Of a DNA stretch of 17,788 nucleotides, positions 1 through 7,077 are shown one piece after another; position 1 is the stretch's first letter; the number at the start of each line of letters is the position of its first letter. The notes under the pieces were generated by a model. It worked only from the letters and a program-made list of their open reading frames with translations, did no database searches and was not told the origin of the DNA. The stretch is from JANRKT01 sp033763355 (lineage in GTDB: Bacteria; Bacteroidota; Bacteroidia; Chitinophagales; Chitinophagaceae), in NCBI GenBank assembly GCA_033763355.1, contig JANRKT010000277.1:1-17788 (forward strand), written 5' to 3'. Position numbers and translations under genes: made by a program.

Positions 1-76
1 CAGGCACCTCACCATCCCTCTTTAAGAGGACGGCAAAAATAGCAACATCAGCCAGAACTCCCAAAACTAATTGCAT
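1..76 (-). CDS. Possible N-terminal fragment of a small membrane-type protein, cut by the window edge
   Basis: An open frame starts at an ATG at 76, ten bases after the acylphosphatase stop, and runs off the left edge. Only about 25 residues are visible. The first 19 or so are strongly hydrophobic (MQLVLGVLADVAIFAVLL), like a signal anchor or first membrane helix, followed by KRDGEVP. The close spacing and shared strand fit a second gene in an acyP operon. Against this, the last visible codons overlap a palindromic stretch that resembles a dispersed repeat, there is no clear ribosome binding site, and the fragment is too short to assign to a family. The coding call is tentative and the function unknown. 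Confidence 0.3.
   Translation of the reverse strand, partial: MQLVLGVLADVAIFAVLLKRDGEVP
5..30. repeat. Possible diverged copy of the CACCTCACC palindromic repeat
   Basis: The stretch begins CACCTCACC, as does the repeat inside the COG2509 gene at 5315. It then contains the palindrome CCTCTT-T-AAGAGG at 17-29, where the other copies carry a C/T-rich arm and its complement. The internal sequence differs considerably, so membership in the family is an inference. Confidence 0.35.
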
Positions 77-86
77 GTGTATCGGA

Positions 87-359
87 TCAGAACCTTACAA
101 CGGAAAAACCTTTAAACCCTTTTATTCCAGTGTCCGCAACAATTAATTCATCCACTATTGCACGTGGCGGGCCCTTATAGCACCATGCTATCAGCTCATC
201 TATTTGTCCGGCAGTTCCTTCAGCAATTATGCAAACGCTTCCGTCAGGTAAATTTTTTACTTCTCCCTGAATGCCCAGCCTGTCCGCCTCATCTTTGGCG
301 CTTGCCCGGTAATAAACGCCCTGTACCTTTCCCCTTACAATAATTTGTCTGCACACCAT
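87..359 (-). CDS. acyP: Acylphosphatase
   Basis: Small cytosolic enzyme of 90 residues that hydrolyses acyl phosphates such as acetyl phosphate or 1,3-bisphosphoglycerate to carboxylate and phosphate. The two family signatures are intact. GKVQGVYYR at residues 10-18 carries the catalytic Arg18, which binds the phosphate. GEVKNLPDGSV at 32-42 carries the catalytic Asn36. The 18-residue spacing between Arg and Asn matches the classical enzymes, and the length is typical of a single-domain acylphosphatase. The ATG at 359 gives the expected N-terminus. The gene lies downstream of the dnaA terminator, with a Bacteroidetes-type -7 box just upstream, so it is probably transcribed on its own or with the ORF that follows it. 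The identification is firm; the physiological substrate is not known from sequence. Confidence 0.95.
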   Translation of the reverse strand: MVCRQIIVRGKVQGVYYRASAKDEADRLGIQGEVKNLPDGSVCIIAEGTAGQIDELIAWCYKGPPRAIVDELIVADTGIKGFKGFSVVRF

Positions 360-373
360 ATTTGAGTGTATTA

Positions 374-381
374 CAAAAATA
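374..381 (-). promoter_or_regulatory. Candidate -7 promoter box for acyP
   Basis: Read on the minus strand this is TATTTTTG, a full match to the Bacteroidetes -7 consensus TAnnTTTG, ending 15 bases before the acyP ATG. It lies between the dnaA terminator and acyP, where a promoter is expected. No convincing -33 TTTG was found at the usual 19-21 base spacing. Confidence 0.4.
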
Positions 382-390
382 AAATTAACG

Positions 391-424
391 CAAAATAAAA
401 GGCCCTGAATTACTCAGGGCCCTT
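391..424 (-). terminator. Rho-independent terminator of dnaA
   Basis: A perfect 8-base stem (GGCCCTGA at 401-408, TCAGGGCC at 414-421) encloses a five-base loop. On the minus strand the stem is followed directly by TTTTATTTTG, a U-rich tail. It lies about 34 bases beyond the dnaA stop and faces the correct way to end dnaA transcripts. Confidence 0.85.
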
Positions 425-454
425 AGCCAGGATAGGTGTCAATTCTATCTTGAA

Positions 455-1888
455 TTACATTGCTGCAAGCTGTACTTTTTGCTGCAGTTCCATTACACTT
501 TCACGGAACATGCTGTCGGTGTCCATCAGGTCTTTTACAGTCTGGCAGGAATGGATAACAGTGGTATGGTCCCTTCCACCAAAATGTTCCCCGATTGTTT
601 TCAATGAATTTTTAGTAAAGATTTTTGAAAGATACATAGTGATCTGCCGGGCCTGCACTACTTCACGTTTGCGGGTTTTCTGGAGCAACCTTTCATAAGG
701 AACGTCAAAGAAATCACATACCATCTTCTGTATGGTTTCAATGGTGATTTCTTTAGAGGAAGTTTTCACAAAGTTACGAAGTACCTTCTTCGCCAAGTCT
801 AAATCAATTTCCCGTTTATTGAGCGAAGATTGTGCCAAAAGCGATATTAATGCGCCTTCCAGTTCGCGTATATTACTTTGAATATTATAGGCTATATACT
901 TTACTACTTCACGTGGCATGTCAAGGCCATCGTTGCGCATTTTCTTTTCTAATATATCAATCCGCGTTTCATAATCCGGCACCTGCAGGTCGGCGCTGAG
1001 GCCCCAGCGGAAACGGCTTAACAACCGCTCCTGCACACCTTCAAGATCTTTGGGCGGTTTATCTGATGTAAGTATTAATTGTTTACCTGACTGGTGGAGG
1101 TGATTAAAAATGGCAAAGAAAGCATCCTGTGATTTTTCTGCTCGGTTGAAAAACTGGATGTCGTCAATAACCAGTACATCTATAAGCTGGTAAAAATGTA
1201 TAAAATCATTGATGGCGTTGTTGCGGCTGTGGTCAACAAACTGGTTAATGAATTTTTCGGAGCTTACATACAATACCACTTTACCCGGGTTAAGCCTTTT
1301 AACTTCATTGCCGATGGCCTGGGCAAGATGTGTTTTGCCCAATCCCACACCACCATAAATAACAAGGGGGTTAAATGAAGTAGCGCCGGGTTTTTCCGCT
1401 ACAGTTTTGCCTGCCCTGCGGGCTACCCTGTTGCAATCGCCTTCTACAAAGGATTCGAAAGTGTAAACGGGGTTAAGCTGCGGATCAATCTGCATTTTCT
1501 TAAGGCCCGGTATTACAAAGGGGTTCTTAACAGGATTATTTATTACTAAAGGAAAGTCCATTTCGTTGTTGGAATACATTTTAACGCCATGACCGGGAAC
1601 ATCCATGGTAAGCGGCTTGTTCTTTTCATTGCCACTGTCAACCATAATGCGGTATTCCAGTCTTGCCTCCTTACCCAATTCTCTCTTCAAAGTCTTTGCC
1701 AATAAGTTTACGTAGTGCTCTTCAAGATATTCGTAAAAAAACTGGCTCGGTACCTGGATGGTTAAAACTTTATCTTTCAGTCCAACGGGTTTGATAGGAT
1801 CAAACCAGGTTTTATAATGCTGCCATTCTACAATATCTTTTATAATTGACAAACAATTGCTCCAGACTTTTTCGTACGATTTCTCCAT
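455..1888 (-). CDS. dnaA: Chromosomal replication initiator protein DnaA
   Basis: Full-length DnaA of 477 residues, the AAA+ ATPase that binds DnaA boxes at oriC and opens the duplex. Domain I (about 1-80, with the family-typical W22 and W28 region) is followed by a linker to about residue 140. The AAA+ core has Walker A GGVGLGKTH at 179-187, Walker B VLVIDDIQF at 238-246, sensor I around LILTSD at 271-276, a box VII arginine in RLLSRFRWG at 288-296, and sensor II in NIRELEGAL at 339-347. Domain IV carries the DnaA signature GGRDHTTVIHS at 437-447, which contacts the DNA box. The ATG at 1888 gives the expected N-terminus. The gene has a terminator downstream and a 356-base upstream gap. Its neighbours are acyP and the split nucleotidase; dnaN, often adjacent in other phyla, is not here. 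Confidence 0.98.
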   Translation of the reverse strand: MEKSYEKVWSNCLSIIKDIVEWQHYKTWFDPIKPVGLKDKVLTIQVPSQFFYEYLEEHYVNLLAKTLKRELGKEARLEYRIMVDSGNEKNKPLTMDVPGHGVKMYSNNEMDFPLVINNPVKNPFVIPGLKKMQIDPQLNPVYTFESFVEGDCNRVARRAGKTVAEKPGATSFNPLVIYGGVGLGKTHLAQAIGNEVKRLNPGKVVLYVSSEKFINQFVDHSRNNAINDFIHFYQLIDVLVIDDIQFFNRAEKSQDAFFAIFNHLHQSGKQLILTSDKPPKDLEGVQERLLSRFRWGLSADLQVPDYETRIDILEKKMRNDGLDMPREVVKYIAYNIQSNIRELEGALISLLAQSSLNKREIDLDLAKKVLRNFVKTSSKEITIETIQKMVCDFFDVPYERLLQKTRKREVVQARQITMYLSKIFTKNSLKTIGEHFGGRDHTTVIHSCQTVKDLMDTDSMFRESVMELQQKVQLAAM

Positions 1889-2244
1889 TATTCCTTAAGC
1901 AGTTTATACTTGGTTACAATTTTTCTTTTCAATTGTACTTTTCACAGGAATTGTTTTTTTGTGTGGTTCAGAGAATCGGGCTTCATTTATTACCGCCCTC
2001 GCTAAAGTGCCGGAAACTGTCTGGCAGCAGGGTGTCTGGTAAGCCATTTGCCGGGCTGTTGCGACTTATGTCGTTTTCGGCATTTGCTGTTGAGAGGTAT
2101 ATATTCCTGCTGACCCATTCAAAAAATCTATGAAGTTTGAAAGTAAAAATTTTTTCTGACTTGCCTTAGTCCTTTCTTAAAAATATTTGCATTTTTTTGA
2201 AAAGGGTAGCGAATATAGAATGTGTAGCCTGAAAAAAAAATTTT
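1889..2244. other. 356-base gap upstream of dnaA, without a recognisable gene
   Basis: No credible coding frame was found. On the minus strand TATATTCG at 2217-2210 fits the relaxed -7 box TAnnTTyG and could start dnaA transcription with a leader of about 320 bases, but no -33 element is clear. An A-run/T-run stretch at about 2232-2247 sits at the end of the nucleotidase gene and lacks a GC-rich stem, so it is at best a weak terminator. No exact TTATCCACA-type DnaA box was found on either strand; the nearest, TGTGGTTCA at about 1962, has two mismatches. I see no case for oriC here. Confidence 0.5.
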
Positions 2245-3180
2245 TTATTCTTCCGGCCTTTTCCCGATTAAAATGGAATGATTTTTATCAAGGTTTTTTT
2301 TCTTGTTTTTAAAGAAAATAAAATCCAGCCTGCCTAATACAATACCGGCCCATCCCACCTGGTTCACCAATACATCATCGCCTTTTTTATTCTTATACAA
2401 ATGCGGCGCATCAAAGAAACGGTGGGTATGTCCGCCAAGTATAAGATCAACATATTCGGTTTCTTTTGCAAGTATCTCATCATTAACTTTATTGTTGTCG
2501 TATTTATCACCTAAATGAGAAAGGCAAATAACCATATCACAATCTTTTTTTCTTTTCAGCAGGTATGCGGTTTCATTAAGTTGCTGAACCGGCTCAAGGT
2601 ATTTTGTTTCTCCGTATAGTGCTTCTGATACCAGACCTTTCATTTCAATACCCAATCCTGTGATACCAATTTTCAATTCTCCTTTTTTTATAATTTTCCA
2701 TGGCACAATTTTATTTTCCATAGGTGTGCGGGTAAAATCATAGTTGCATATTACCGCCGGAAAGCTGGCATTGCGTGCTAATTGTTTAGCAAGGTTTTCC
2801 ATACCTGCATCAAATTCATGGTTGCCAATGGTGGTTGCTTCATACCCCATTTTGCTCATTGCTTTTAGTTCGGGTTCGCCTTTATAAAAGTTAAAATAGG
2901 GCGTACCCTGGAAAAAATCACCTGAATCAAGTAACAATACGTGTTCTTCTTTTATTCTTATTTCTTCAATCAGCTTTGCCCTTGCTGCTACCCCGCCTAA
3001 ACCCGCATTGTTGCTGCCATCCATAGGAAAGGGGTCTAACCTGCTGTGCGTATCATTGGTATGGAGGATGGTGAGTTTGTGTGTTATCTCTTCTCCAAAC
3101 AGAGGAATAGCAGAAGATGTGGCAAGTACTGAACCTGCAGTAAAAACAGATTGCTGTATAAATTTTCTCCTATTTAACAT
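2245..3180 (-). CDS. Tat-exported metallophosphoesterase, the catalytic half of a split 5'-nucleotidase
   Basis: A protein of 311 residues matching the N-terminal calcineurin-like metallophosphatase domain of UshA/5'-nucleotidases. The dinuclear metal and phosphate ligands are all visible: NDTH at 42-45, DSGD at 85-88, GNHE at 119-122, SHLG at 221-224, and GGHTH at 249-253. The N-terminus MLNRRKFIQ has the twin-arginine pattern, followed by a hydrophobic stretch to about residue 28, so export by Tat is likely. The C-terminal substrate-binding domain of classical 5'-nucleotidases is missing and is encoded by the gene immediately upstream, whose stop overlaps this ATG by 11 bases. The two are probably translationally coupled and act together outside the cytoplasm on nucleotides or related phosphoesters. 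Tat export and joint action are inferred. Confidence 0.9.
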   Translation of the reverse strand: MLNRRKFIQQSVFTAGSVLATSSAIPLFGEEITHKLTILHTNDTHSRLDPFPMDGSNNAGLGGVAARAKLIEEIRIKEEHVLLLDSGDFFQGTPYFNFYKGEPELKAMSKMGYEATTIGNHEFDAGMENLAKQLARNASFPAVICNYDFTRTPMENKIVPWKIIKKGELKIGITGLGIEMKGLVSEALYGETKYLEPVQQLNETAYLLKRKKDCDMVICLSHLGDKYDNNKVNDEILAKETEYVDLILGGHTHRFFDAPHLYKNKKGDDVLVNQVGWAGIVLGRLDFIFFKNKKKNLDKNHSILIGKRPEE

Positions 3181-3910
3181 TTACCACCCTGTTTTCAGTT
3201 TGTGCTGTAATTTTTTTCCCTTCTCGGCCAAGCTGTTTAAAATAATCAATCAATGCATCCCGCTGCAGGTAATTGATGTTGCTGACAGGTATGGCCCTGA
3301 GCAACGGCGTACCTGTTATAACATAATCTGAATTGCATACAACATACCATTTCTCTTTATCAATCGGTTTGCCTTTAATTTTTACATTGATGGCTTTTTT
3401 ATTGCTTATTTCAAAACTTAATCCTGAAACAGCTGCCCCGCCGCCTGCCGCCACATAATCAAGGTATTCCTGAAAAACATCGCCTTTTATTTTTTGTAAA
3501 AAAAGCAAATTGTCAAACGGCATCAGTTCAAATACTTTTCCGCGGGTAAGCGGGCCGGGTGTAAGTTCATTAAGCCTTATGCCGCCATGGTTCATAAAGG
3601 CCACATCCACTGCTGTATTAAATTTTTGTTCCGTCATGTGCAGGTAGGCATCCGCCATCAGGTTGCCAAGCGCCCCTTCTGGACGATCTTTTTTTATGGT
3701 TATCCCCACTTCTGCAATCACCTCATTCATGGTAAGGTTTAAGCTGTCAGCATATGGCTTCAGCAGGTAAATAAACGAAGAGTCTGCTTTTTGTCCCGGT
3801 GTTATTCGGTAGTCTTTATACTGTACTGACTGTGCGCTGTAGAAGGTATTGCAGCCGGTTAAAAAAAACAACAGTACAAGAGATGGGGATATGAATTTTA
3901 TGATCTTCAT
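3170..3910 (-). CDS. Lipoprotein with a 5'-nucleotidase C-terminal domain, the substrate-binding half of a split nucleotidase
   Basis: A 246-residue protein with a lipoprotein signal (hydrophobic residues 8-17, lipobox LTGC at 17-20, Cys20 as the lipidated residue). The rest matches the 5'-nucleotidase C-terminal (5_nucleotid_C) domain: GNLMADAY at 82-89, FMNHGGIR at 105-112, LTRGKVFELMPFDN at 121-134. In UshA this domain binds the nucleoside and swings against the metal site. It has no catalytic metallophosphatase motifs of its own. It is the first gene of a two-gene unit; its last 11 bases overlap the start of the metallophosphoesterase. The gene order (C-domain, then N-domain) is opposite to the domain order in fused enzymes, so this is not a simple broken ushA. 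A weak -7 box (TACCTTCC on the minus strand, 3937-3930) lies upstream. Confidence 0.88.
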   Translation of the reverse strand: MKIIKFISPSLVLLFFLTGCNTFYSAQSVQYKDYRITPGQKADSSFIYLLKPYADSLNLTMNEVIAEVGITIKKDRPEGALGNLMADAYLHMTEQKFNTAVDVAFMNHGGIRLNELTPGPLTRGKVFELMPFDNLLFLQKIKGDVFQEYLDYVAAGGGAAVSGLSFEISNKKAINVKIKGKPIDKEKWYVVCNSDYVITGTPLLRAIPVSNINYLQRDALIDYFKQLGREGKKITAQTENRVVNVK

Positions 3911-3998
3911 AGAAAGAACCGCAATAATCGGAAGGTAGAATAATTTTCTTTAAAAAAAAAGATGTTTTTTGCTGCTTTATTTTCCTAAATTATGGGTT

Positions 3999-4006
3999 TA
4001 CCTTTA
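3999..4006 (+). promoter_or_regulatory. Weak candidate -7 box for the DUF3127 gene
   Basis: TACCTTTA matches the Bacteroidetes TAnnTTTG box except at the last base and ends 19 bases before the chosen ATG. If used, transcription would start around 4012, after the more upstream ATG at 3969, which favours the ATG at 4026. No -33 TTTG at proper spacing was seen. Confidence 0.3.
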
Positions 4007-4025
4007 CAGCTTAATTTTTTACAAT

Positions 4026-4403
4026 ATGGGTTTTGAAATTACAGGAAAACTGATTGCGAAATATGATACCATACAGCGCACAGAAACTTTTAAGACTAGG
4101 GAGTTTGTTATTGAAACCAGCGACAATGTTAACGGCCGCACCATAAACAATTATGTTAAGTTTCAAAGTGTCCAGGACAGGACAGGGATTGTTGACCGCT
4201 TCACCATGGGTGAAACCGTTAAAGTACATTTCAATATCAAAGGCAGCAAATGGGAGAAAAACGGGCAGGTAAATTATATTACCAACCTCGATGCCTGGAG
4301 GATTGAATCAGTAAACCTTAATACTGCGCAGGAACAACCTTCGGATAATTTTACGCCTTCAGCCGTGCCACCGGGTGAAGTGGTTGATGACCTGCCTTTC
4401 TGA
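4026..4403 (+). CDS. DUF3127 protein with an SSB-like acidic C-terminal tip
   Basis: A 125-residue protein of the DUF3127 family, which is widespread in Bacteroidota and has no firm function. Residues 1-97 form the conserved domain, beginning MGFEITGKLIAKYDTI, followed by a TREFVIET strand and ending in the YITNLDAWRIESV segment, a layout like small OB-fold proteins. Residues 98-118 are a polar, low-complexity linker. The protein ends in DDLPF, which closely resembles the acidic tip (DDDIPF type) by which bacterial SSB recruits repair and replication proteins. I chose the ATG at 4026 rather than the in-frame ATG at 3969, because the extra 19 residues are not family-like and lie across a possible promoter. 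A role on single-stranded DNA is inferred from shape only. Confidence 0.8.
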   Translation: MGFEITGKLIAKYDTIQRTETFKTREFVIETSDNVNGRTINNYVKFQSVQDRTGIVDRFTMGETVKVHFNIKGSKWEKNGQVNYITNLDAWRIESVNLNTAQEQPSDNFTPSAVPPGEVVDDLPF

Positions 4404-4408
4404 TTTTA

Positions 4409-4416
4409 TAATTTTG
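4409..4416 (+). promoter_or_regulatory. Candidate -7 box for the COG2509 gene
   Basis: TAATTTTG is a full match to TAnnTTTG, in the 38-base gap after the DUF3127 stop and 25 bases before the next ATG. A TTG at 4384-4386 lies 22 bases upstream, slightly more than the ideal -33 spacing. The downstream gene may therefore have its own promoter. Confidence 0.4.
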
Positions 4417-4441
4417 GTTTTTGGGTTAAATACCTGGCACC

Positions 4442-6037
4442 ATGGAGCAAACTATTACTCTAAAATTGCTTCCCGCAGAAGCGGATGATGAAACTGTTAT
4501 TAAAAAAAAAATTGCACAGGCTTCCGGGAAAAAAATTTCATCAGTTACCGGCTTTTATCCCCTCAAAAAATCCATTGATGCAAGGAGTAAGCGGGTTTTC
4601 ATCCATCTTACTGTAAAAGCATTTATTGATGAGCCGTTTCAACAAAGGGAACTGCTGGATTTTTCTTTTAAAGAGGTGCACCAGGCCGGTAAAAAGGTAA
4701 TTGTTGTTGGTTCAGGGCCTGCGGGTTTATTTGCCGCACTTCAGCTTATTGAAAAAGGCATTCAACCGGTCATTCTTGAAAGGGGGAAAGAGGTAAGGGC
4801 AAGAAGAAGGGACCTTGCGGTGTTAAACAAAGAAGGTATTATTAACCCGGAAAGCAATTATTGCTTTGGCGAAGGCGGTGCAGGCACTTATAGCGACGGG
4901 AAATTATATACCCGCAGCAGCAAAAGGGGTGATGTGTCAAGAATACTCAACCTGCTGGTTTATTTTGGAGCGGAAGAAAATATAATCTTCGAATCACATC
5001 CGCACATCGGCACCAATAAACTGCCGCATATTATCACGGCTATAAGGCAGCATATTATTAATTGTGGCGGCAGGTTTTTGTTTGAGAAAAAAGTTGCTGA
5101 CTTTACCGGGGATGATAGTTGTATTAAAGGAGTGATAACCGCGGATGCTGAAAAATTTGAAGCCGATGCAGTAATACTTGCAACCGGCCATTCAGCAAGG
5201 GATATTTTTCAGTTGCTTTACCACAAAAAGATACTTATTGAATCAAAGCCGTTTGCCATTGGGGTAAGAATAGAACATCCGCAAAGTATTATTGACGGGA
5301 TTCAATATCATTGCCACCTCACCCCGGCCTTCTCCAAAGGAGAGGGAGGCAGGGACGCCCACCTTCCCCCAGCATCTTACAGCTTGGTGCAGCAGGTAAA
5401 TGGCAGGGGTGTTTTTTCTTTTTGCATGTGCCCCGGCGGAATTATTGCACCTGCCTCTACTAATGCGAATGAATTGGTGGTAAACGGATGGAGCCCGTCT
5501 AAACGTAACAACCCATTTGCAAACAGCGGCATAGTTGTAAGTGTTGAAGAAAAAGATTTGAAAGCATACCAGCAATATGGCCCGCTTGCAGCAATGTATT
5601 TTCAGCAGGAAATTGAACAAAAAGCTTTTGTGGCTGGCGGAGGAAAATTTGCAGCGCCTGCCCAGCGTATGATTGATTTTACAGCAAATAAAATTTCTGC
5701 CACACTCCCGGAATGTTCTTATTTACCGGGTATCCTTTCAGCATCATTAAAAGATGTTATACCCGGCTTTGTTTACAACTCATTAAAAGAAGCATTTGTG
5801 GCATTTGGTAAAAAGATGAAAGGTTATTATACCAATGATGCGGTGGTTGTGGCAACAGAAAGCCGTACTTCATCGCCTGTGCGTATTCCACGGAACAGCC
5901 ATTCCTTACAGCATCCGCAAATAAAAAATTTATATCCTTGCGGCGAAGGAGCAGGTTATGCAGGGGGCATTGTAAGCGCAGCAATGGATGGTGAAAAAAC
6001 AGCACTTGCTGTTGCACAATCTTTGGGGGTTTACTGA
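4442..6037 (+). CDS. FAD-dependent dehydrogenase of the COG2509 family
   Basis: A 531-residue flavoprotein. Residues 1-80 are the N-terminal domain typical of this family. The dinucleotide-binding site VVGSGPAGL is at 88-96, with the acidic end of the FAD-binding fold in ILERG at 111-115. Family signatures follow: CFGEGGAGTYSDGKLYTR at 141-158, the ATGHSARD segment, FCMCPGG, and a C-terminal CGEGAGYAGGIVSAAMDG that closes over FAD. The substrate is unknown for the family. An internal segment encoded by a 36-base dispersed repeat (5315-5350) adds the 12 residues HLTPAFSKGEGG between IQYHC and RDAHLPPASYS, with the frame kept. The rest of the protein looks intact, so it is probably functional. 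The ATG at 4442 is preceded by a -7 box. The family is clear, the reaction is not. Confidence 0.9.
   Translation: MEQTITLKLLPAEADDETVIKKKIAQASGKKISSVTGFYPLKKSIDARSKRVFIHLTVKAFIDEPFQQRELLDFSFKEVHQAGKKVIVVGSGPAGLFAALQLIEKGIQPVILERGKEVRARRRDLAVLNKEGIINPESNYCFGEGGAGTYSDGKLYTRSSKRGDVSRILNLLVYFGAEENIIFESHPHIGTNKLPHIITAIRQHIINCGGRFLFEKKVADFTGDDSCIKGVITADAEKFEADAVILATGHSARDIFQLLYHKKILIESKPFAIGVRIEHPQSIIDGIQYHCHLTPAFSKGEGGRDAHLPPASYSLVQQVNGRGVFSFCMCPGGIIAPASTNANELVVNGWSPSKRNNPFANSGIVVSVEEKDLKAYQQYGPLAAMYFQQEIEQKAFVAGGGKFAAPAQRMIDFTANKISATLPECSYLPGILSASLKDVIPGFVYNSLKEAFVAFGKKMKGYYTNDAVVVATESRTSSPVRIPRNSHSLQHPQIKNLYPCGEGAGYAGGIVSAAMDGEKTALAVAQSLGVY
5315..5350. repeat. In-frame palindromic repeat inside the COG2509 gene
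   Basis: The 36-base stretch begins CACCTCACCCC and then carries imperfect arms CCTTCTCC (5328-5335) and GGAGAGGG (5339-5346) around an AAA loop, with one mismatch. It shares ACCTCACCCC, TCTCCAA and GGAGAGGG in the same order with the intergenic copy at 14535-14572 (read on the minus strand). It spans exactly 12 codons of the host gene. Confidence 0.75.
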
Positions 6038-6122
6038 GTTGTTCAAACCCGTTTTTGCCCGTTTATCTGATTTTTTCATCATTTACTGTAACAAAACCTA
6101 ACTTGGCGCAACTTATACCAGT

Positions 6123-7067
6123 ATGCAAAACATTCTTGAAGTAAAAAACCTGAAGAAGTATTTCGCTACGCAAAAAGCGGTAGATGATATCAGCTTCAAC
6201 ATTGAAAAAGGATCAATATTCGGTTTGCTTGGCCCCAACGGGGCGGGTAAAACCACTTTGCTGCGGATGATAACAGGCATATTTTATCCGGACAGCGGTG
6301 AAATAATGCTTGATGGTAAAAAATTTGACCCGATTAATGATGTGGCAAAGATTGGGTACATGCCGGAAGAAAGGGGATTATATAAAAAAATGAAGATCGG
6401 CGAGCAGGCTGTTTACCTGGCACAGTTAAAAGGCCTGAGCCGTACTGAGGCCATCCACAAAATAAAAGACTGGTTCGTAAAATTTGAAATGCAAACATGG
6501 TGGAACAAAAAAGTGGAAGACCTGAGTAAAGGCATGAGCCAGAAACTGCAGTTTGTTATTACTGTATTGCACCAGCCCAAGCTGATTATACTTGATGAGC
6601 CTTTCAGCGGCCTTGACCCTGTTAATGCTAACCTGATAAAGGATGAAATTTACAACCTTGCACAGCAGGGTTCAACCATTATTTTCAGTACACACCGCAT
6701 GGAACAGGTAGAGGAGATATGCGACCATATTATACTGGTGAACAAAGGAAATAAAATATTAGACGGAACTGTTAAACGCGTTAAGAACGATTTCAAGGAA
6801 AACCTCTTCGGTATTTCTTTTGAAGAAAAGGTTTTGCCCGAACATACCGCTATTCATTTATTCCAGGTGGTTGAGAAAAATGAACATGAACTGGTACTGA
6901 AGAAAAATGAGGGCTTCAGCACCAATGACATCCTGCAGTATTTCATGCACAAAGGCCTTACCATCCATTCTTTTCATGAATTGCTGCCTTCTTTAAATGA
7001 TATTTTTATACGCCTTGTGGAAGATACACCTATGGCAAGGCAGTTTGAACAAATAACAGCATCATAA
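6123..7067 (+). CDS. ABC exporter ATPase, NatA type
   Basis: The 314-residue ATP-binding subunit of an ABC-2 type exporter. Walker A is GPNGAGKTT at 37-45, the ABC signature is LSKGMSQ at 134-140, Walker B is LIILDEP at 154-160 followed by the D-loop SGLDP, and the H-loop histidine is His191 in STHR. After about residue 220 comes a C-terminal extension of the DUF4162 kind found in NatA-like subunits. The permease gene starts 10 bases after its stop, so the two form one transcription unit ended by the hairpin at 8422. By homology to NatAB the pair may export Na+ or a small toxic compound, but the substrate cannot be read from sequence. A weak -7 box (TAACTTGG, 6099-6106) lies upstream of the ATG. 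Confidence 0.93.
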   Translation: MQNILEVKNLKKYFATQKAVDDISFNIEKGSIFGLLGPNGAGKTTLLRMITGIFYPDSGEIMLDGKKFDPINDVAKIGYMPEERGLYKKMKIGEQAVYLAQLKGLSRTEAIHKIKDWFVKFEMQTWWNKKVEDLSKGMSQKLQFVITVLHQPKLIILDEPFSGLDPVNANLIKDEIYNLAQQGSTIIFSTHRMEQVEEICDHIILVNKGNKILDGTVKRVKNDFKENLFGISFEEKVLPEHTAIHLFQVVEKNEHELVLKKNEGFSTNDILQYFMHKGLTIHSFHELLPSLNDIFIRLVEDTPMARQFEQITAS

Positions 7068-7077
7068 AATCATTTTC

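Noticed and set aside
2008..2040. Duplicated TGTCTGG motif as an operator
   Set aside because: The two copies are short, share no wider symmetry, and nothing ties them to a known regulator.
1889..2244. Replication origin next to dnaA
   Set aside because: No DnaA box matching TTATCCACA, or differing from it by one base, was found on either strand; there is no box cluster and no AT-rich repeat array beyond short A and T runs.
3170..3180. Frameshift splitting a single ushA gene
   Set aside because: The overlap joins the C-domain gene to the start of the N-domain gene, the reverse of the fused order, and both halves have their own export signals.
3969..4025. Longer start for the DUF3127 protein
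   Set aside because: The extra 19 residues are hydrophobic and aromatic, unlike the family start, and a possible -7 box lies after this ATG.
5243..5620. 125-residue leftward ORF overlapping the intragenic repeat
   Set aside because: It is antisense to the conserved COG2509 reading frame and matches no family; the repeat fits better as part of the forward gene.
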